Part shown: piece by piece, positions 21,916-32,700 of the stretch
How the letters are laid out: every line of letters starts with the position of its first letter
Numbering within the stretch: position 1 is the stretch's first letter
Assembly (NCBI GenBank): GCA_965153355.1
Contig: OZ231126.1
Coordinates: 89,156,001-89,220,000, forward strand
Direction: 5' to 3'
Source of the DNA: Flaccisagitta enflata
Taxonomy: Eukaryota; Chaetognatha; Sagittoidea; Aphragmophora
Length of the DNA: 64,000 nt
Notes under the pieces: model-generated
Databases searched by the model: none
Seen by the model: the letters and a program-made list of their open reading frames with translations, nothing else
Told to the model about the DNA's origin: nothing
Program-made: the position numbers and the translations under genes

Positions 21916-22790
21916 ACGTCGTTGAAATTTTATACTTTATTTGTCGTTTCCCTTTTTCTCTTTTACTGAAAAATAACTTTTCAGTTGGTTCCTTTAAAAC
22001 TTTGTAATCACCAAATCGCATTTTATCCCAAAATCAATTGTTGGCAATAGGAAGAAGATGGAAAAAGATAAAATGAAAAAAAGGCGAAGGAGAGACAGGA
22101 GAGAAAGGAGAAAGAATGATGGAAAGGCGAGAGAGAGATGAAAAGGAAAAGAAAGCCAAAATTGAAAGAAAATCTAGAGACAAGCGAAAGAAAAATGGGA
22201 GAGAAAGGAATATAAAGAAAGGCAATTAACAATAAAAAGAGGGGAGAGAATTGTGAAAGAAAGGAGAAAATCTACAGAAAAGGAAGAAAACGGCATTTTC
22301 ACTGATAGTAGGAAATTGTTGATGCAAACTTAAATAATCTAAAAATTCTTAAACTTAGATGACAATAGAAACATTGTCGAAGAAAGGCAACAGGGTATTT
22401 CAGCAAAGATCAAACAAACCATAAAACCCCAAAAAATAGATTTTGTTTATTTTTGGTGTAGAGATAGGTCTTGCGAAGTTATTCACAAATCCCAAATTTT
22501 TTTGCTCTACAACGAATATCTTGGGTTTATGGGGGTTGAAAAATTTGGGTACCCCTAAAGATTTAAAAAGCAATATCTCAGTATGTACAAATAATATAAT
22601 CATTTTATCTATGTGAATCTTTTAGTATTGATCGTTCTTTGGGCTGATTGTCAGTCCGTCTGTTGTGATTGAGTTGAAAAGTGAATGAACGAGCGCTTAA
22701 GATAGGGGGGTGTGGACGGGGGTTGGGTGCCCCTGCTCATCAGTAAGTAATATTGAGACCCCGCGTCACTGGTTCGGTACATATTACTTT
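21916..22790. other. Intergenic, purine-rich stretch and a decayed family A relative
   Basis: 22040-22280 is a degenerate GAGAAAGAAAG purine tract. 22640-22785 (TTGTCAGTCCGTCTGTTGTG, then AAAAGTGAATGAACGAGCGC, CCCCTGCTCATCAG) resembles the diverged family A copy at 57066-57302 but lacks clear ends. No gene seen. Confidence 0.45.
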
Positions 22791-22879
22791 CTGGCTTAGA
22801 TGTAGGAGACGGCCGGACAATTGTAGGCACATATTTCAGCATTTTTTTATGCGACACTGCCTCGACATAAAATTAAAAC

Positions 22880-23245
22880 AGCTAACTCTGACCCTACTCC
22901 CTACCCCTAAACCCTACCCTGCCCCTTAACTCAGCCCTTCCCTAAACCGACCCCTACCCTTGAACCCAACCCCTACACCCCACCCTACCCCTTGACCCGA
23001 CCCTACCCCTAGGCGCAACCCTACCCTACCCCTGGGCGCAACCTTGCCCCTAGGCCTAACCCTACCCCTAAACCCAACCCCACCCCTAAACTCAACCCTA
23101 CCCCTAAACCCAACTCCTAACCCAACCCTACCCCTAAACCCAACCCTACCCCTAAACTCAACCCTACCCCTAAACCCAACCTTACCCCTAAACCCAACCT
23201 TACCCCAAAACCCAACCTTACCCCAAAACCCAACCTTACCCCCTA
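22880..23245. repeat. CCCTAAAC/CCCAACCCTAC telomere-like array
   Basis: Array of CCTACCCCTAAACCCAAC-type units (18 bp), a variant of two or three CCCTAA repeats. It continues after an insertion at 24670-24712. The array is interrupted, intergenic and degenerate, so it is interstitial. Confidence 0.9.
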
Positions 23246-23246
23246 A

Positions 23247-23975
23247 GCCGGATCAACAAGGCGTGGGGCCCTAAGCTAGGCTAGGATTGCGGGGCCCCCT
23301 AACCCCCCTCTTTGCCCCCCCACCCTGCTAACCCCCTCTTTGCCCCCCCCCCCCTCCCTGTTGACCCAATGACTCAAAACCAGTCGATTAAGATTTTATC
23401 TATCCTGTCTGCCTAAAAGTTACATATTTTGTGGAATTGTACATTCACCAAACAAATCAGATATAAATCCCGTCAATCTAAAAAGAACAAATGATCCTAA
23501 TCTTTCTTTCTTTATCTTTCTTTCTTTTCTTTCTTTCTTTCTTTTCTTTCTTTCTTTCTTTATCTTTCTTTCTTTCTTTATCTTTCTTTCTTTCTTTATC
23601 TTTCTTTCTTCCTTTATCTTTCTTTCTTTCTTTATCTTTCTTTCTTTCTTTATCTTTCTTTCTTTCTTTATCTTTCTTTCTTTCTTTATCTTTCTTTCTT
23701 TCTTTATCTTTCTTTCTTTCTTTCTTTATCTTTCTTTCTTTCTTTATCTTTCTTTCTTTCTTTATCTTTCTTTCTTTCTTTCTTTATCTTTCTTTCTTTC
23801 TTTATCTTTCTTTCTTTCTTTATCTTTCTTTCTTTCTTTATCTTTCTTTCTTTCTTTATCTTTCTTTCTTTCTTTCTTTATCTTTCTTTCTTTCTTTTCT
23901 TTCTTTCTTTCTTTCTTTATCTTTCTTTATTTCTTTATCTTTCTTTCTTTCTTTATCTTTCTTTCTTTCTTTCTT

Positions 23976-24037
<62 letters not shown>

Positions 24038-24081
24038 TATCTTTCTTTCTTTCTTTCTTTCTTTATCTTTCTTTCTTTCTT

Positions 24082-24155
<74 letters not shown>

Positions 24156-24177
24156 TATCTTTCTTTCTTTCTTTCTT

Positions 24178-24218
<41 letters not shown>

Positions 24219-24522
24219 CTTTCTTTCTTTCTTTCTTTCTTTATCTTTCTTTCTTTCTTTCTTTTTCTTTCTTTCTTTATCTTTCTTTCTTTCTTTCTTT
24301 ATCTTTCTTTCTTTCTTTATCTTTCTTTCTTTCTTTATCTTGCTTTCTTTCTTTATCTTGCTTTCTTTCTTTATCTTGCTTTCTTTCTTTATCTTGCTTT
24401 CTTTCTTTATCTTGCTTTCTTTCTTTATCTTGCTTTCTTTATTTATCTTGCTTTCTTTCTTTATCTTGCTTTCTTTATTTATCTTGCTTTCTTTATTTAT
24501 CTTGCTTTCTTTATTTATCTTG

Positions 24523-24557
<35 letters not shown>

Positions 24558-24669
24558 TCCTCTTTTCTTTTTTTCTTTTTTTATCCAGGGGTGGGTGCTG
24601 CAGGCGCGGGGCCCCTCTGAGGCGCGGGGCCCTAAGCTATAGCTTTTTTAGCCTATTTGTTGATCCGGC
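23247..24669. mobile_element. Insertion with 13-bp inverted ends carrying a TTTC array
   Basis: Ends GCCGGATCAACAA (23247-23259) and TTGTTGATCCGGC (24657-24669) are perfect inverted repeats, and telomere-like sequence resumes on the far side (ACCCCTAAACCCAACC). Inside are GGGGCCC-rich flanks and about 1.05 kb of TTTC repeats. No transposase seen, so the transposition class is unknown. Alternatively these are arms of a rearranged satellite. Confidence 0.5.
23500..24560. repeat. (TTTC)n array with TATC and TTGC variants
   Basis: About 1 kb of CTTT repeats with a higher-order unit TTTATCTTTCTTTCTTTC, changing near 24335 to TTTATCTTGCTTTCTTTC. Open frames over it (Phe/Leu/Ser only) are artefacts. 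Confidence 0.97.
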
Positions 24670-25262
24670 ATAGCTTACCCCTAAACCCAACCTAACCCCT
24701 ATACCCAAACCTGAGAAAAGCGAAGAAAAGAAAGTTTTTCTCTATGAAAGCGAAGAAAAGAAAGTTTTTCTCTATGACAAACTTGCAAGGACACGTACGG
24801 TTAGCGCCAACGCGCAAGTAACAGAAAAAAATTGTAACTAATAGGAGTCTGACGCGACGAACTTTGAGCTCGGAGATCAGAGATAATAGTAATATCAATA
24901 GTAATTACATGAAACTAGTAATTATTTCACTATTACCGGAATTTTTTATTATGATAGGGAGGGGGAAGAGGAGGAGGAAAGGGAAAAAAAAAGAACAGGA
25001 TGAAGAGGAGGAAGAGGAAGAAGAGCAGAATTTTTTTTGGATCGAATTTTGCATCGGTGTGTTCTTTTGTTCGATTATAAAACACGACCTTTGTGGACAA
25101 GTGAACAAAATCCTAATTATCATAAACCTCTTACGTACATTTGACTGAGTTATATAATCTCTGCTGAAGTTTTGTGATCGTCATCGGCCGGGCTATTGAC
25201 TCACAAGGTTTTATTGCTTGTTAATTGTTATTTTTTGAATTCGACATAGAACATCAACTGGC

Positions 25263-25866
25263 TTACGTGTAGGAGAGGACCGGACTTTTTTTAGCGTTTT
25301 TAACGAGTTTTTTTTTCACGAAAATTTCAAATCTGAAACAAGAGAACAATTTAGGTCAGATCAGGCTCATCAAACCCCCTACCCTACACCCATCCCTAAA
25401 CCCACCCCTACCCTGAACCCACCTGCCCTAAACCCACCCCTACCCTAAACCCACCCCTACCCTAAACACCTAACCCTAAACCCACCCCTACAAACCCCCC
25501 CTAAACCCAAACCCCTACCCTACCCTACCCCTAAACCACCCTACCCTAAACCTACTATAACCTAAACCACCCTACCTAACCTAAATTTTCCTATTTAAAC
25601 CCACCCTACCCTAGACCCCACCCCTAACCCACCTAAAAGTTGAGTTAGGAGTTAGGGGTGGGTTAAGGAGTAGGGAAAATTGGGGTTAGGAGGAAGGTGG
25701 GATTAGGGGAGGTGGGTATAGGGGTAGGGGTGGGTGTAGGGGTAGGGGTTTGGTATGGGCTCGGATCATTGACCTAAATTGTTCTCTTGTTTCAGATTTG
25801 AAATTTTTGTGAAAAAAAAAACTCGTTAAAAACGCTGAAAAAAGTCCGGTCCTCTCCTACACGTAG
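25263..25866. mobile_element. Foldback element enclosing telomere-like arrays
   Basis: Inverted arms of about 115 bp start TACGTGTAGGAGAGGACCGG and end CCGGTCCTCTCCTACACGTA. They include AAATTTCAAATCTGAAACAA and its complement. The inner part is CCCTACCCTAAACCCACC on the left and TTAGGGGTGGG on the right, so the two telomere-like blocks also point inward in opposite directions. No coding capacity. Confidence 0.75.
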
Positions 25867-25894
25867 ACCACAATATAGTTTGAGGGAAAATAAC

Positions 25895-26410
25895 TGGACC
25901 CGTTTTTGGTTGTTGGACCCATTTTTTTATCTTATTTTCATTGATTGGACCCATTTTTATTAGTTAGAGGACCCGTTTTTTAGAGACTTAGAAAATAAAA
26001 AACGGGTCCACTGACTGACAAAAACAGGTCCGTTCACCAAAAACAGGTCCGCAATCAATAGGTTATAATAGGAATATGCGGTAAAGCCATTTTTTAAGAA
26101 GCAATTTTCCTCATCACTGTATTGGTCTCACTATGCAGTGGTGAGTTATTCTCATGTACGATATTGAACAGAGCTCCTCTTTTTTCCACCAAGAGGACCC
26201 GATCTGACTATAATAAAAAGGTGAATGGACCTGTTTTTTTCAGTCAGAGGACCCATTTTTCATGGACCCGTTTTTTGCACTTATGGGACCCGTTTTTCAC
26301 GCTCATAGGACCCATCAAGTGAAACCATTTTTGACAGTCAGGGGACCCGTTTTTATGGGTCCCTAATGTAAAAACAGGTCCTACAACCAAAAAATGGGAC
26401 CCGTTTTTAT
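25895..26410. repeat. GGACCCGTTTTT dispersed-unit minisatellite
   Basis: About 18 degenerate copies of GGACCCGTTTTT or GGACCCATTTTT in both orientations (AAAAACGGGTCC in 25995-26050 and 26365-26395), separated by 10-30 bp. Inverted copies could fold into a large hairpin. Confidence 0.75.
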
Positions 26411-26710
26411 CTATTGAGAAAACAAGTTTAAACTAGGTTGTGTAGACCCATCAACTTAAACATCAATTATGTCCTCGCTATTTCTTGATGCAACAGGAAG
26501 TTTTTCGATTTTCTTTTTAAATTCACTTAATAAATATGCGTTTGTTTTTTTTTTTCTGCAAGAGAGGGAGAAAAGACATAAAAGTATTGGGAACAGCGAG
26601 TAACTCCTATGTTCTGTTGTTGTTTTTGTTGCTGTTGTTTGTCGTTGTTGTTTGTCGTTGTTTCTATCGTTTTTTTTTGTTTCTTCTTTCAACCACTCGT
26701 CGTCGAAACG

Positions 26711-26880
26711 TTTGGAGGCTGGGATAAAGAGGCTATCGACTTCCTCAAGAAGATTGCGACAAAAGGGTCACGTCGATGGGCCTTATGAATGCAATTGCCA
26801 TCAAACAATTCTTTCAGCGTCTTTCAATAGCGCTTCAAAGAGGCAACGCTGCCCTTCTGATAGAACGTGACACTGAATAA
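26711..26880 (+). pseudogene. Relic of a retroelement Pol C-terminus
   Basis: FGGWDKEAIDFLKKIATKG is readable in one frame from 26711. After a frameshift near 26780, AIAIKQFFQRLSIALQRGN and LLIER follow in the next frame, ending at TAA 26878-26880. The 'GGW...FL..IA...QRLS.ALQRGNA' pattern resembles the C-terminal tail of reverse-transcriptase ORFs in animal LINE-like elements. Short, frameshifted and alone, so a relic; class uncertain. Confidence 0.5.
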
Positions 26881-27238
26881 CAAGACACTGGCTTCTAAAA
26901 GCTCCTTTCCTAAAATACCGAGTGGACTTTCCGTTAATCTTTATTATCATTGGTTCTGTTTTTGTTCATCGTTTTCTTTTTCTTTTTCTTTACTCATTGC
27001 ACAACGTCTGTCATTTAATATCTTGATATTTGTTGCTTTTCTTTCTGTCTTTTCCAGAATTTTTTTTTTGATTTTTTAATTTTTTTTTTTTGTTTTTAGT
27101 TTTGTTTACGTTTGCGTCTACAATCATTTGCCTGTCAAAAATATTGCACCATCTATCGTTCTTGGAAACAATTCAACGTTCAACCCTCGATTCTTTCTCG
27201 CAGCTCCAGCATCAACGTGTATCGTCCACGCTGACTTG

Positions 27239-28213
27239 ATGACTTTTTTCGGCGTTCCCGTCCCGCGTAAAGTCGTCGAGCTTTACTTTCGTTGGCAGGC
27301 GCGTCCTTCCCTGTTGACGCCGGCTCCTCAATTCCACTCATCGCCCGGGTCCCACGCTCCATCGGCGGGGATGAAAGTGCGAATCATCCCCGCGCTGGCG
27401 GACAATTACATGTACCTGGTCATCGACGAGAAGACCATGGAAGCCGCCGTCGTCGACCCCGTCGAGCCGGAATCCGTCTTCGAAGCCGTTCGAGATGAGC
27501 GCGTCAATCTCACCACCGTCTTGACGACTCATCATCATTGGGATCACGCCGGTGGGAATGAAAAGCTCATTGCCGCTTGGCAAAACTCGTCATCATCGTC
27601 ATCGGACTCGCCCGCGTTGAATGTGATCGGTGGTGACAATCGAATCGGCGGATTGACGAGTAAAAAGACTCACGACGACGTCATCCATGTCGGCAATCTA
27701 CGAGTACGGTGTTTAGCGACGCCGTGTCACACCTCCGGTCATTTATGTTATCACGTGACGGATGGAGGAGGAGACGTTGGCGGGGATGCTTCCTCTTCTT
27801 CATCGGCCGGCGCCGTCTTCACCGGAGACACGCTCTTCATTTCCGGCTGCGGCAAGTTCTTCGAAGGCACCGGCCAACAAATGCATCGGGCGCTCATCGG
27901 CGTCCTGAGCCAGTTGCCTGACGAGACGGCCGTTTACGTCGGACACGAATACACGGAGGCTAATCTCGCCTTCGCCACTCACGTGGAACCCGAATCGGCC
28001 GATTTGGTGGAACGCGTGTCTTGGGCCTCAGCCCTTCGTGGGGCCGGGAAGCCCACCACCCCGTCGACCATCGGAATGGAGAAAAGGTGCAATCCTTTTA
28101 TGCGAGTGGAGGAAGAGTCCGTGCAAAGATTCACCAAGACTCTCGACGATGGAGTCGCCACCATGACGGCCCTGCGGAGAGCAAAAGACAATTTCAAACG
28201 ACCGAAAAAATAG
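27239..28213 (+). CDS. HAGH: Hydroxyacylglutathione hydrolase (glyoxalase II)
   Basis: Second enzyme of the glyoxalase pathway, hydrolysing S-D-lactoylglutathione to D-lactate and glutathione. 324 residues from the first in-frame ATG; metallo-beta-lactamase fold. The binuclear metal motif THHHWDH is at 97-103, followed by further ligand regions CHTSGH, FTGDTLF and VGHEY. The C-terminal half has the family glutathione-binding features (GCGKFFEGTG, CNPFMR). Residues 1-44 are basic and hydroxyl-rich with no signal sequence, compatible with mitochondrial targeting. Met45 (27371) begins MKVRIIPALADNYMYLVID, exactly where the cytosolic vertebrate form starts, so dual initiation is plausible. It is a single exon, unlike the usual multi-exon animal gene. 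The upstream TTTTTTTGTTTTTAG at 27085-27099 could be an acceptor for a non-coding first exon. Two low-complexity serine runs lie in surface loops. Confidence 0.93.
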   Translation: MTFFGVPVPRKVVELYFRWQARPSLLTPAPQFHSSPGSHAPSAGMKVRIIPALADNYMYLVIDEKTMEAAVVDPVEPESVFEAVRDERVNLTTVLTTHHHWDHAGGNEKLIAAWQNSSSSSSDSPALNVIGGDNRIGGLTSKKTHDDVIHVGNLRVRCLATPCHTSGHLCYHVTDGGGDVGGDASSSSSAGAVFTGDTLFISGCGKFFEGTGQQMHRALIGVLSQLPDETAVYVGHEYTEANLAFATHVEPESADLVERVSWASALRGAGKPTTPSTIGMEKRCNPFMRVEEESVQRFTKTLDDGVATMTALRRAKDNFKRPKK

Positions 28214-28424
28214 ACTTTCTTAGATCAACTTTACCGTGATAATGCGATATGCAAAGTGCGTGATAAATCTTTATTATACTTTGCCCTTTAATTTGCCAAT
28301 ATTTATGTTTACTCGCTTGTGACGATCAATCGATGTCTGTTTGACTCTCCCACCCTCTGTCCCAGCGTTTGTACCGTATGAGCTGTAACGCCGTATTTTC
28401 TTTTCTTTGAACTTTGGTGATATC

Positions 28425-29706
28425 TTTAGTCGCGTGCACGCGACTCTACGGTCGGTAGGTCGGTCAGTCTTTGGTCCGTAACATTTTTAAAACTATGACT
28501 TTTTAAGGTTTTTTAAGGTAATTTATGGTACTCTAGGGTACTTTAGGGTATTTAAGTTTTTCTAGGTACTTAAGGTACTTCAGGGTATTTTCAGATAACC
28601 ATGGCGACAAAAATGGCCGCCATGTTCAATTTGCTGCTGTGAGTTCAATTTTTGGACTAGCTTCATAATGTTTGAGATTGTGATAATATTTTGAATTTCT
28701 GATTTAGCAAAAAAATCAGAATTCAAAAAAGTTGATTTTTGTGTCCGCAACATTAATTTTTGTGAACAGTATCCAAATACAAATTGATCAATACGTTTTT
28801 ACAATGATTTTTTCAGAACTTTAAGAAACGACTTTTTTTTCATCATTGCTTTTGAATTTTTCAAAGATGAAGAAAGAATTGATGATATTCGACTCAGCAA
28901 AAAAATCAGAACTCAAAAAAGTTAATTTTTTTAGCCATAGTAGTGATTTTGAAACAAGGAGGTAAAATCAGTTTTTGATTGAATTTTTTTACTAATTTCA
29001 ATTTTTTACAGTGAGCTCATTTTTTCAACTAGTCTCATAATTTTTTAGGTGAAGATAGTTCATCAAATTTCCAACTCAACAAAAAAATCAGAACTTAAAA
29101 ATGTTGAATTTTGCATTACTTTTTGTTGATTTTACTGAAAATGTGCAAAATTATCTCTTAAACACCTGTTGCCCACCTTCTTTTAACAAATATTTTTTTA
29201 AAACAGGGGCAATTTTTTTCAAGTGTGTGAGAGTTTTACAACTTATTGACCTGCTGCATGAGTTTTTGTAAAACATTACAAAAACCAAAAAATGCAAAAA
29301 AAAATGATTTGCAGATCCATATTTGGATGCCTTTCACAAAAATTGATGCCACGGGTACATTTGTAAACTTTTTTGAGTTCTGATTTTTTCTCTGAGCCAG
29401 AAATTTGAAGTTCTATTACCACCTAGAAAATTATGAAGCTAGTTAAAAAATTGAACTCAGGGGAGGGGTTTGAATAGGCGGCCATTTTTATTGTCGCCAT
29501 TGTTATTTTCGGGTACTTCTAGGTATTTTTGGGTATTTTTGGGTATTTTTGAGTATTTTTGGGTGTTTTGGGGTATTGTATTGTATCAATAATGTATCGA
29601 TATTGTATCGACATTGTATCAATACATATCGCGTGGCTTTTGGGGGGAGGAACTCTTTTGTTTGTCTCTTCCAGACGCACGCGACTGTTGCCCTCTTGGG
29701 CTTGTT
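28425..29706 (+). mobile_element. Long family A-type element with foldback interior
   Basis: 5' end TTTAGTCGCGTGCACGCGACT and 3' GCACGCGACTGTTGCC..TTGTT are family A termini, but the interior is 1.28 kb. It carries a palindrome: AAAAATGGCCGCCATG at 28608 pairs with GGCGGCCATTTTTATTGTCG at 29480, and GGTACTTTAGGGTATTT pairs in direct sense with GGGTATTTTTGGGTATT near the right end. Either a foldback element inserted in A, or A termini captured new cargo. Non-coding. Confidence 0.65.
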
Positions 29707-29757
29707 TTTCAGTATTCTGGGTATTTGATTAATTTCTAAACTGTGAACTCAAAAACA

Positions 29758-32700
29758 ATGAGGGCTGTTCGTTCTATTGTAAATCTGGCAAAAACGGAAT
29801 ATTTGAGCGGTGCCGAGGCGCTGAGAAGACCGTTGCCGACATCATTAACCGTCAGTTCATCCTCTTTATTCAATCAACGGCGAAGTTATCACAAAAATGA
29901 AGCCACGTTTACACCAACGTCTCCTGCAATCGCCACCGAAGAGGAATTGGAGGAAAAGCCAGCGCATCTTTACAAGTAAGCTGCGATGAAAGAAATACCA
30001 GCTTGCTGTTCGAGCTCAGATCTGATGTCTATATGGTCTATAAACTCTATATGGTACATGACAGCCTGAAAACAGAATGAAAGAAAACATTCTTAAGGAT
30101 GGTTGATATTGTTTAATAATGGGCCGGACTCAATAGAATTTAAGAGCCCTAAAGGCCTTCATCCTCTGCACACTTAGATAGGGTTGCCTGAATAAAGTGA
30201 TAACATTTGGTGTTCAACTTCCACAATACCTAACTGTTTCAATTTGAATCAATTTTGAAGGTTCACCGATGAGGAGAAAATGATGAAGGAAGCGGTAACG
30301 AAGCTCGCCAATGAAGAGATAAAACCATACGTCAGCAAAATGGACAAGGAGGGGAAGATGGATCCTGCTGTGCTTCAAATGCTCTTCGACAACGGAATCA
30401 TGGGAATAGAAATTCCAGAATGTTACGGTAGGGTTGTCAAGCGATGTTCTCACCCTAAATTGCTATATTGTAGCAGTCGTCCTTTTTTAGTTGCGGACAT
30501 GCAACTCTATAAGAGGCTTTGTCCGTCCGTTGGTCGGTCCATTGGTCGGTCCGTTGGTCTGTCCGTTGGTCGGTCCGTCACGCTCGAGTTGAAGAGTTGG
30601 AAAACGCATTTCCGCCCCTGCCCACCCATCCGCAACTGGTGGCCGTGTATCCGGCCTTGTTTTTCTGTAAAAAGAGAAAACTAGCAAACAAATTTTTATC
30701 ACAGTCGACGTTGCAAATAATAATGAAAGTGTCAGGGTTTTTAGTCGCGGACTAGCGACTCTATGAGAGGCTTCGTCCGTTGGTCGGTTGGTCCGTGGTG
30801 AACACCCATTTCCGCCCCTGCCCACCCGTCCGCGACTGGTATTGGCCGTGTATCCGGCCTTGTTTTTTCAACAACGAAGAAATATGTGAAAGACAGGTCA
30901 CAGAGAAGGGGAGGGGAATAAACAAAGGGATATATAAATTTAAACATCGCTACCATTGATCAGAGTTTACCATCAACGGAAGCGGGTGGTAGCGGGCAAC
31001 GATCAAGGAGCATGGCTGCATTTTCGCGTTAGTGGGTCTTAATTGGATACTAGTTAAAAAAAATCCTCGATGGTAGTGACTTGTGTAAGTTGGTACAATT
31101 TTTAGTGGAGAATAAATGTTGACCCTTAAAAAAAATTTCCTCTGAAAATTTTTGCAAAAATGACAAACGTTTTAAATTTTTCAAATATTTGATATAAAAC
31201 TCTAGGATATGTGTTCTGAATTTCTGATTCAAGATTCATTTTCCTCATAAAATTTCCAATCATTTGATAGGTCGCACTATATAGTTTTATCAATAAACAA
31301 AATTTTCAATTTCTATACCGCCGTTACAAATAAAGTAACGGTGGCCTTAAAACATGAATCTTATTTTCTCATGAAACTGTATAGTGTGACCTATCAAATG
31401 ATTGGAAATTTTACCAGGATTATGAATCTTGAATCAGAGTTTCAAAATAGATATATCCTTCAGAGCTATATGTAAATATGAGAGAAAACTGATAATATTT
31501 AATGAATTTTACAAAAATTTTCAAGGGAAATTTTTTTTTAAGGGCCAACATCAATTCTCCACAATGAATTGTACCTACTTATACACGTCACTTCCATCGA
31601 GGATTTTTTTGAACTCATATCTACTGTGCGTAGTAGAGTGACTGACAGTCGCTTGAAAAACATGATGTTTGTTCAGTTTCTGGTCGTCTTTCGTTTTGCA
31701 CCATGTTTCCCAAAGGAAAATGATGCAGCCCCCCTGCCGGTCGTTGAAATACCCATGGACACAACATTTAATGGAACGCTTTTCAATTGTCTAATATACA
31801 AAAAGCTGTTTTCGTTAAGGTTAGGTCATGATTCGGTTACGTGCGGGTCCGTTACAGCCGTATTGTTTCCATTTTTGTCATACATCAGTCTTGTAATGAT
31901 TGCCATTTCATTTGTAGGTGGATGCGGATCCTCGTTCATGGCTTCCATATTGGTGGTGGAAGAGATCGCCAAAATCGATCCCGCCATCGCCGTCCTAGTG
32001 GACATTCAGAACACCCTCATCAACACGTTGTTCAGAAAAATTGCTTCGCCGATGCTACAAGAAAAGTACTTACCAAGGGTAAGCTGGCAGTTAATGGAAA
32101 TGGCCGTCATATTAAGTTTGTGTCATTATTCCATCCATTGGTCTCTTCCTCCAAATCTCAGTTGGCCACAGATATGGCGGGAAGCTTTTGTCTCTCGGAA
32201 TCGGGGTCTGGGAGTGACGCTTTCGCCCTGAAAACCACCGCGAAAAAAGACGGCGACGATTTCATCATCAACGGGAACAAGCTCTGGATTTCCAATTCAG
32301 GTGAAGAGATGAATTTCGCGACTGTTGTTGTTTTTGTTTCGTTTGTTTTTGTTTCGTTTGTTGTTGCATCTGTTGCTTTTATTGAATGAATTTTATTTCA
32401 AAGACAAACATACAATGAAGGCTTTGTAAGAAAACGTTTGCTTTGGAGGATAGCCTGTGAAAGTCTGACTTTGTTTCCAACAGGGTCTATTGTTGTTGTT
32501 TTTGTATAGTTTGCTATACAGGGTCTATTGTTGTTGTTTTTGTATAGTTTGCTGCCACCTTTGCTGTTACTGGTGCATCTGTTGTTTTAATTGTTGCATC
32601 TGCTGTTGTTGATGTTGATGTTGCTCGTTGTTGCAACTGTTGTTGTCGTGGCATTTTTTTTATGTCTGTTGTTGTTGCATCTGTTGTCGTTGCTGTTGTT

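Noticed and set aside
23491-24642. 383-codon Phe/Leu/Ser frame
   Set aside because: Translation of a TTTC array; no complexity or conservation.
24864-25148. 94-codon ORF with poly-Glu
   Set aside because: Short, low-complexity GAGGAAGAGG stretch in intergenic DNA; no supporting motif.
22880-25760. True chromosome end (telomere)
   Set aside because: The CCCTAA-like arrays are degenerate, occur in both orientations and are followed by intact genes on the right.
31569-32389. Independent 220- and 182-codon genes
   Set aside because: They are read-throughs of ACADSB exons 3 and 4 into introns; the conserved part is explained by the spliced ACADSB model.
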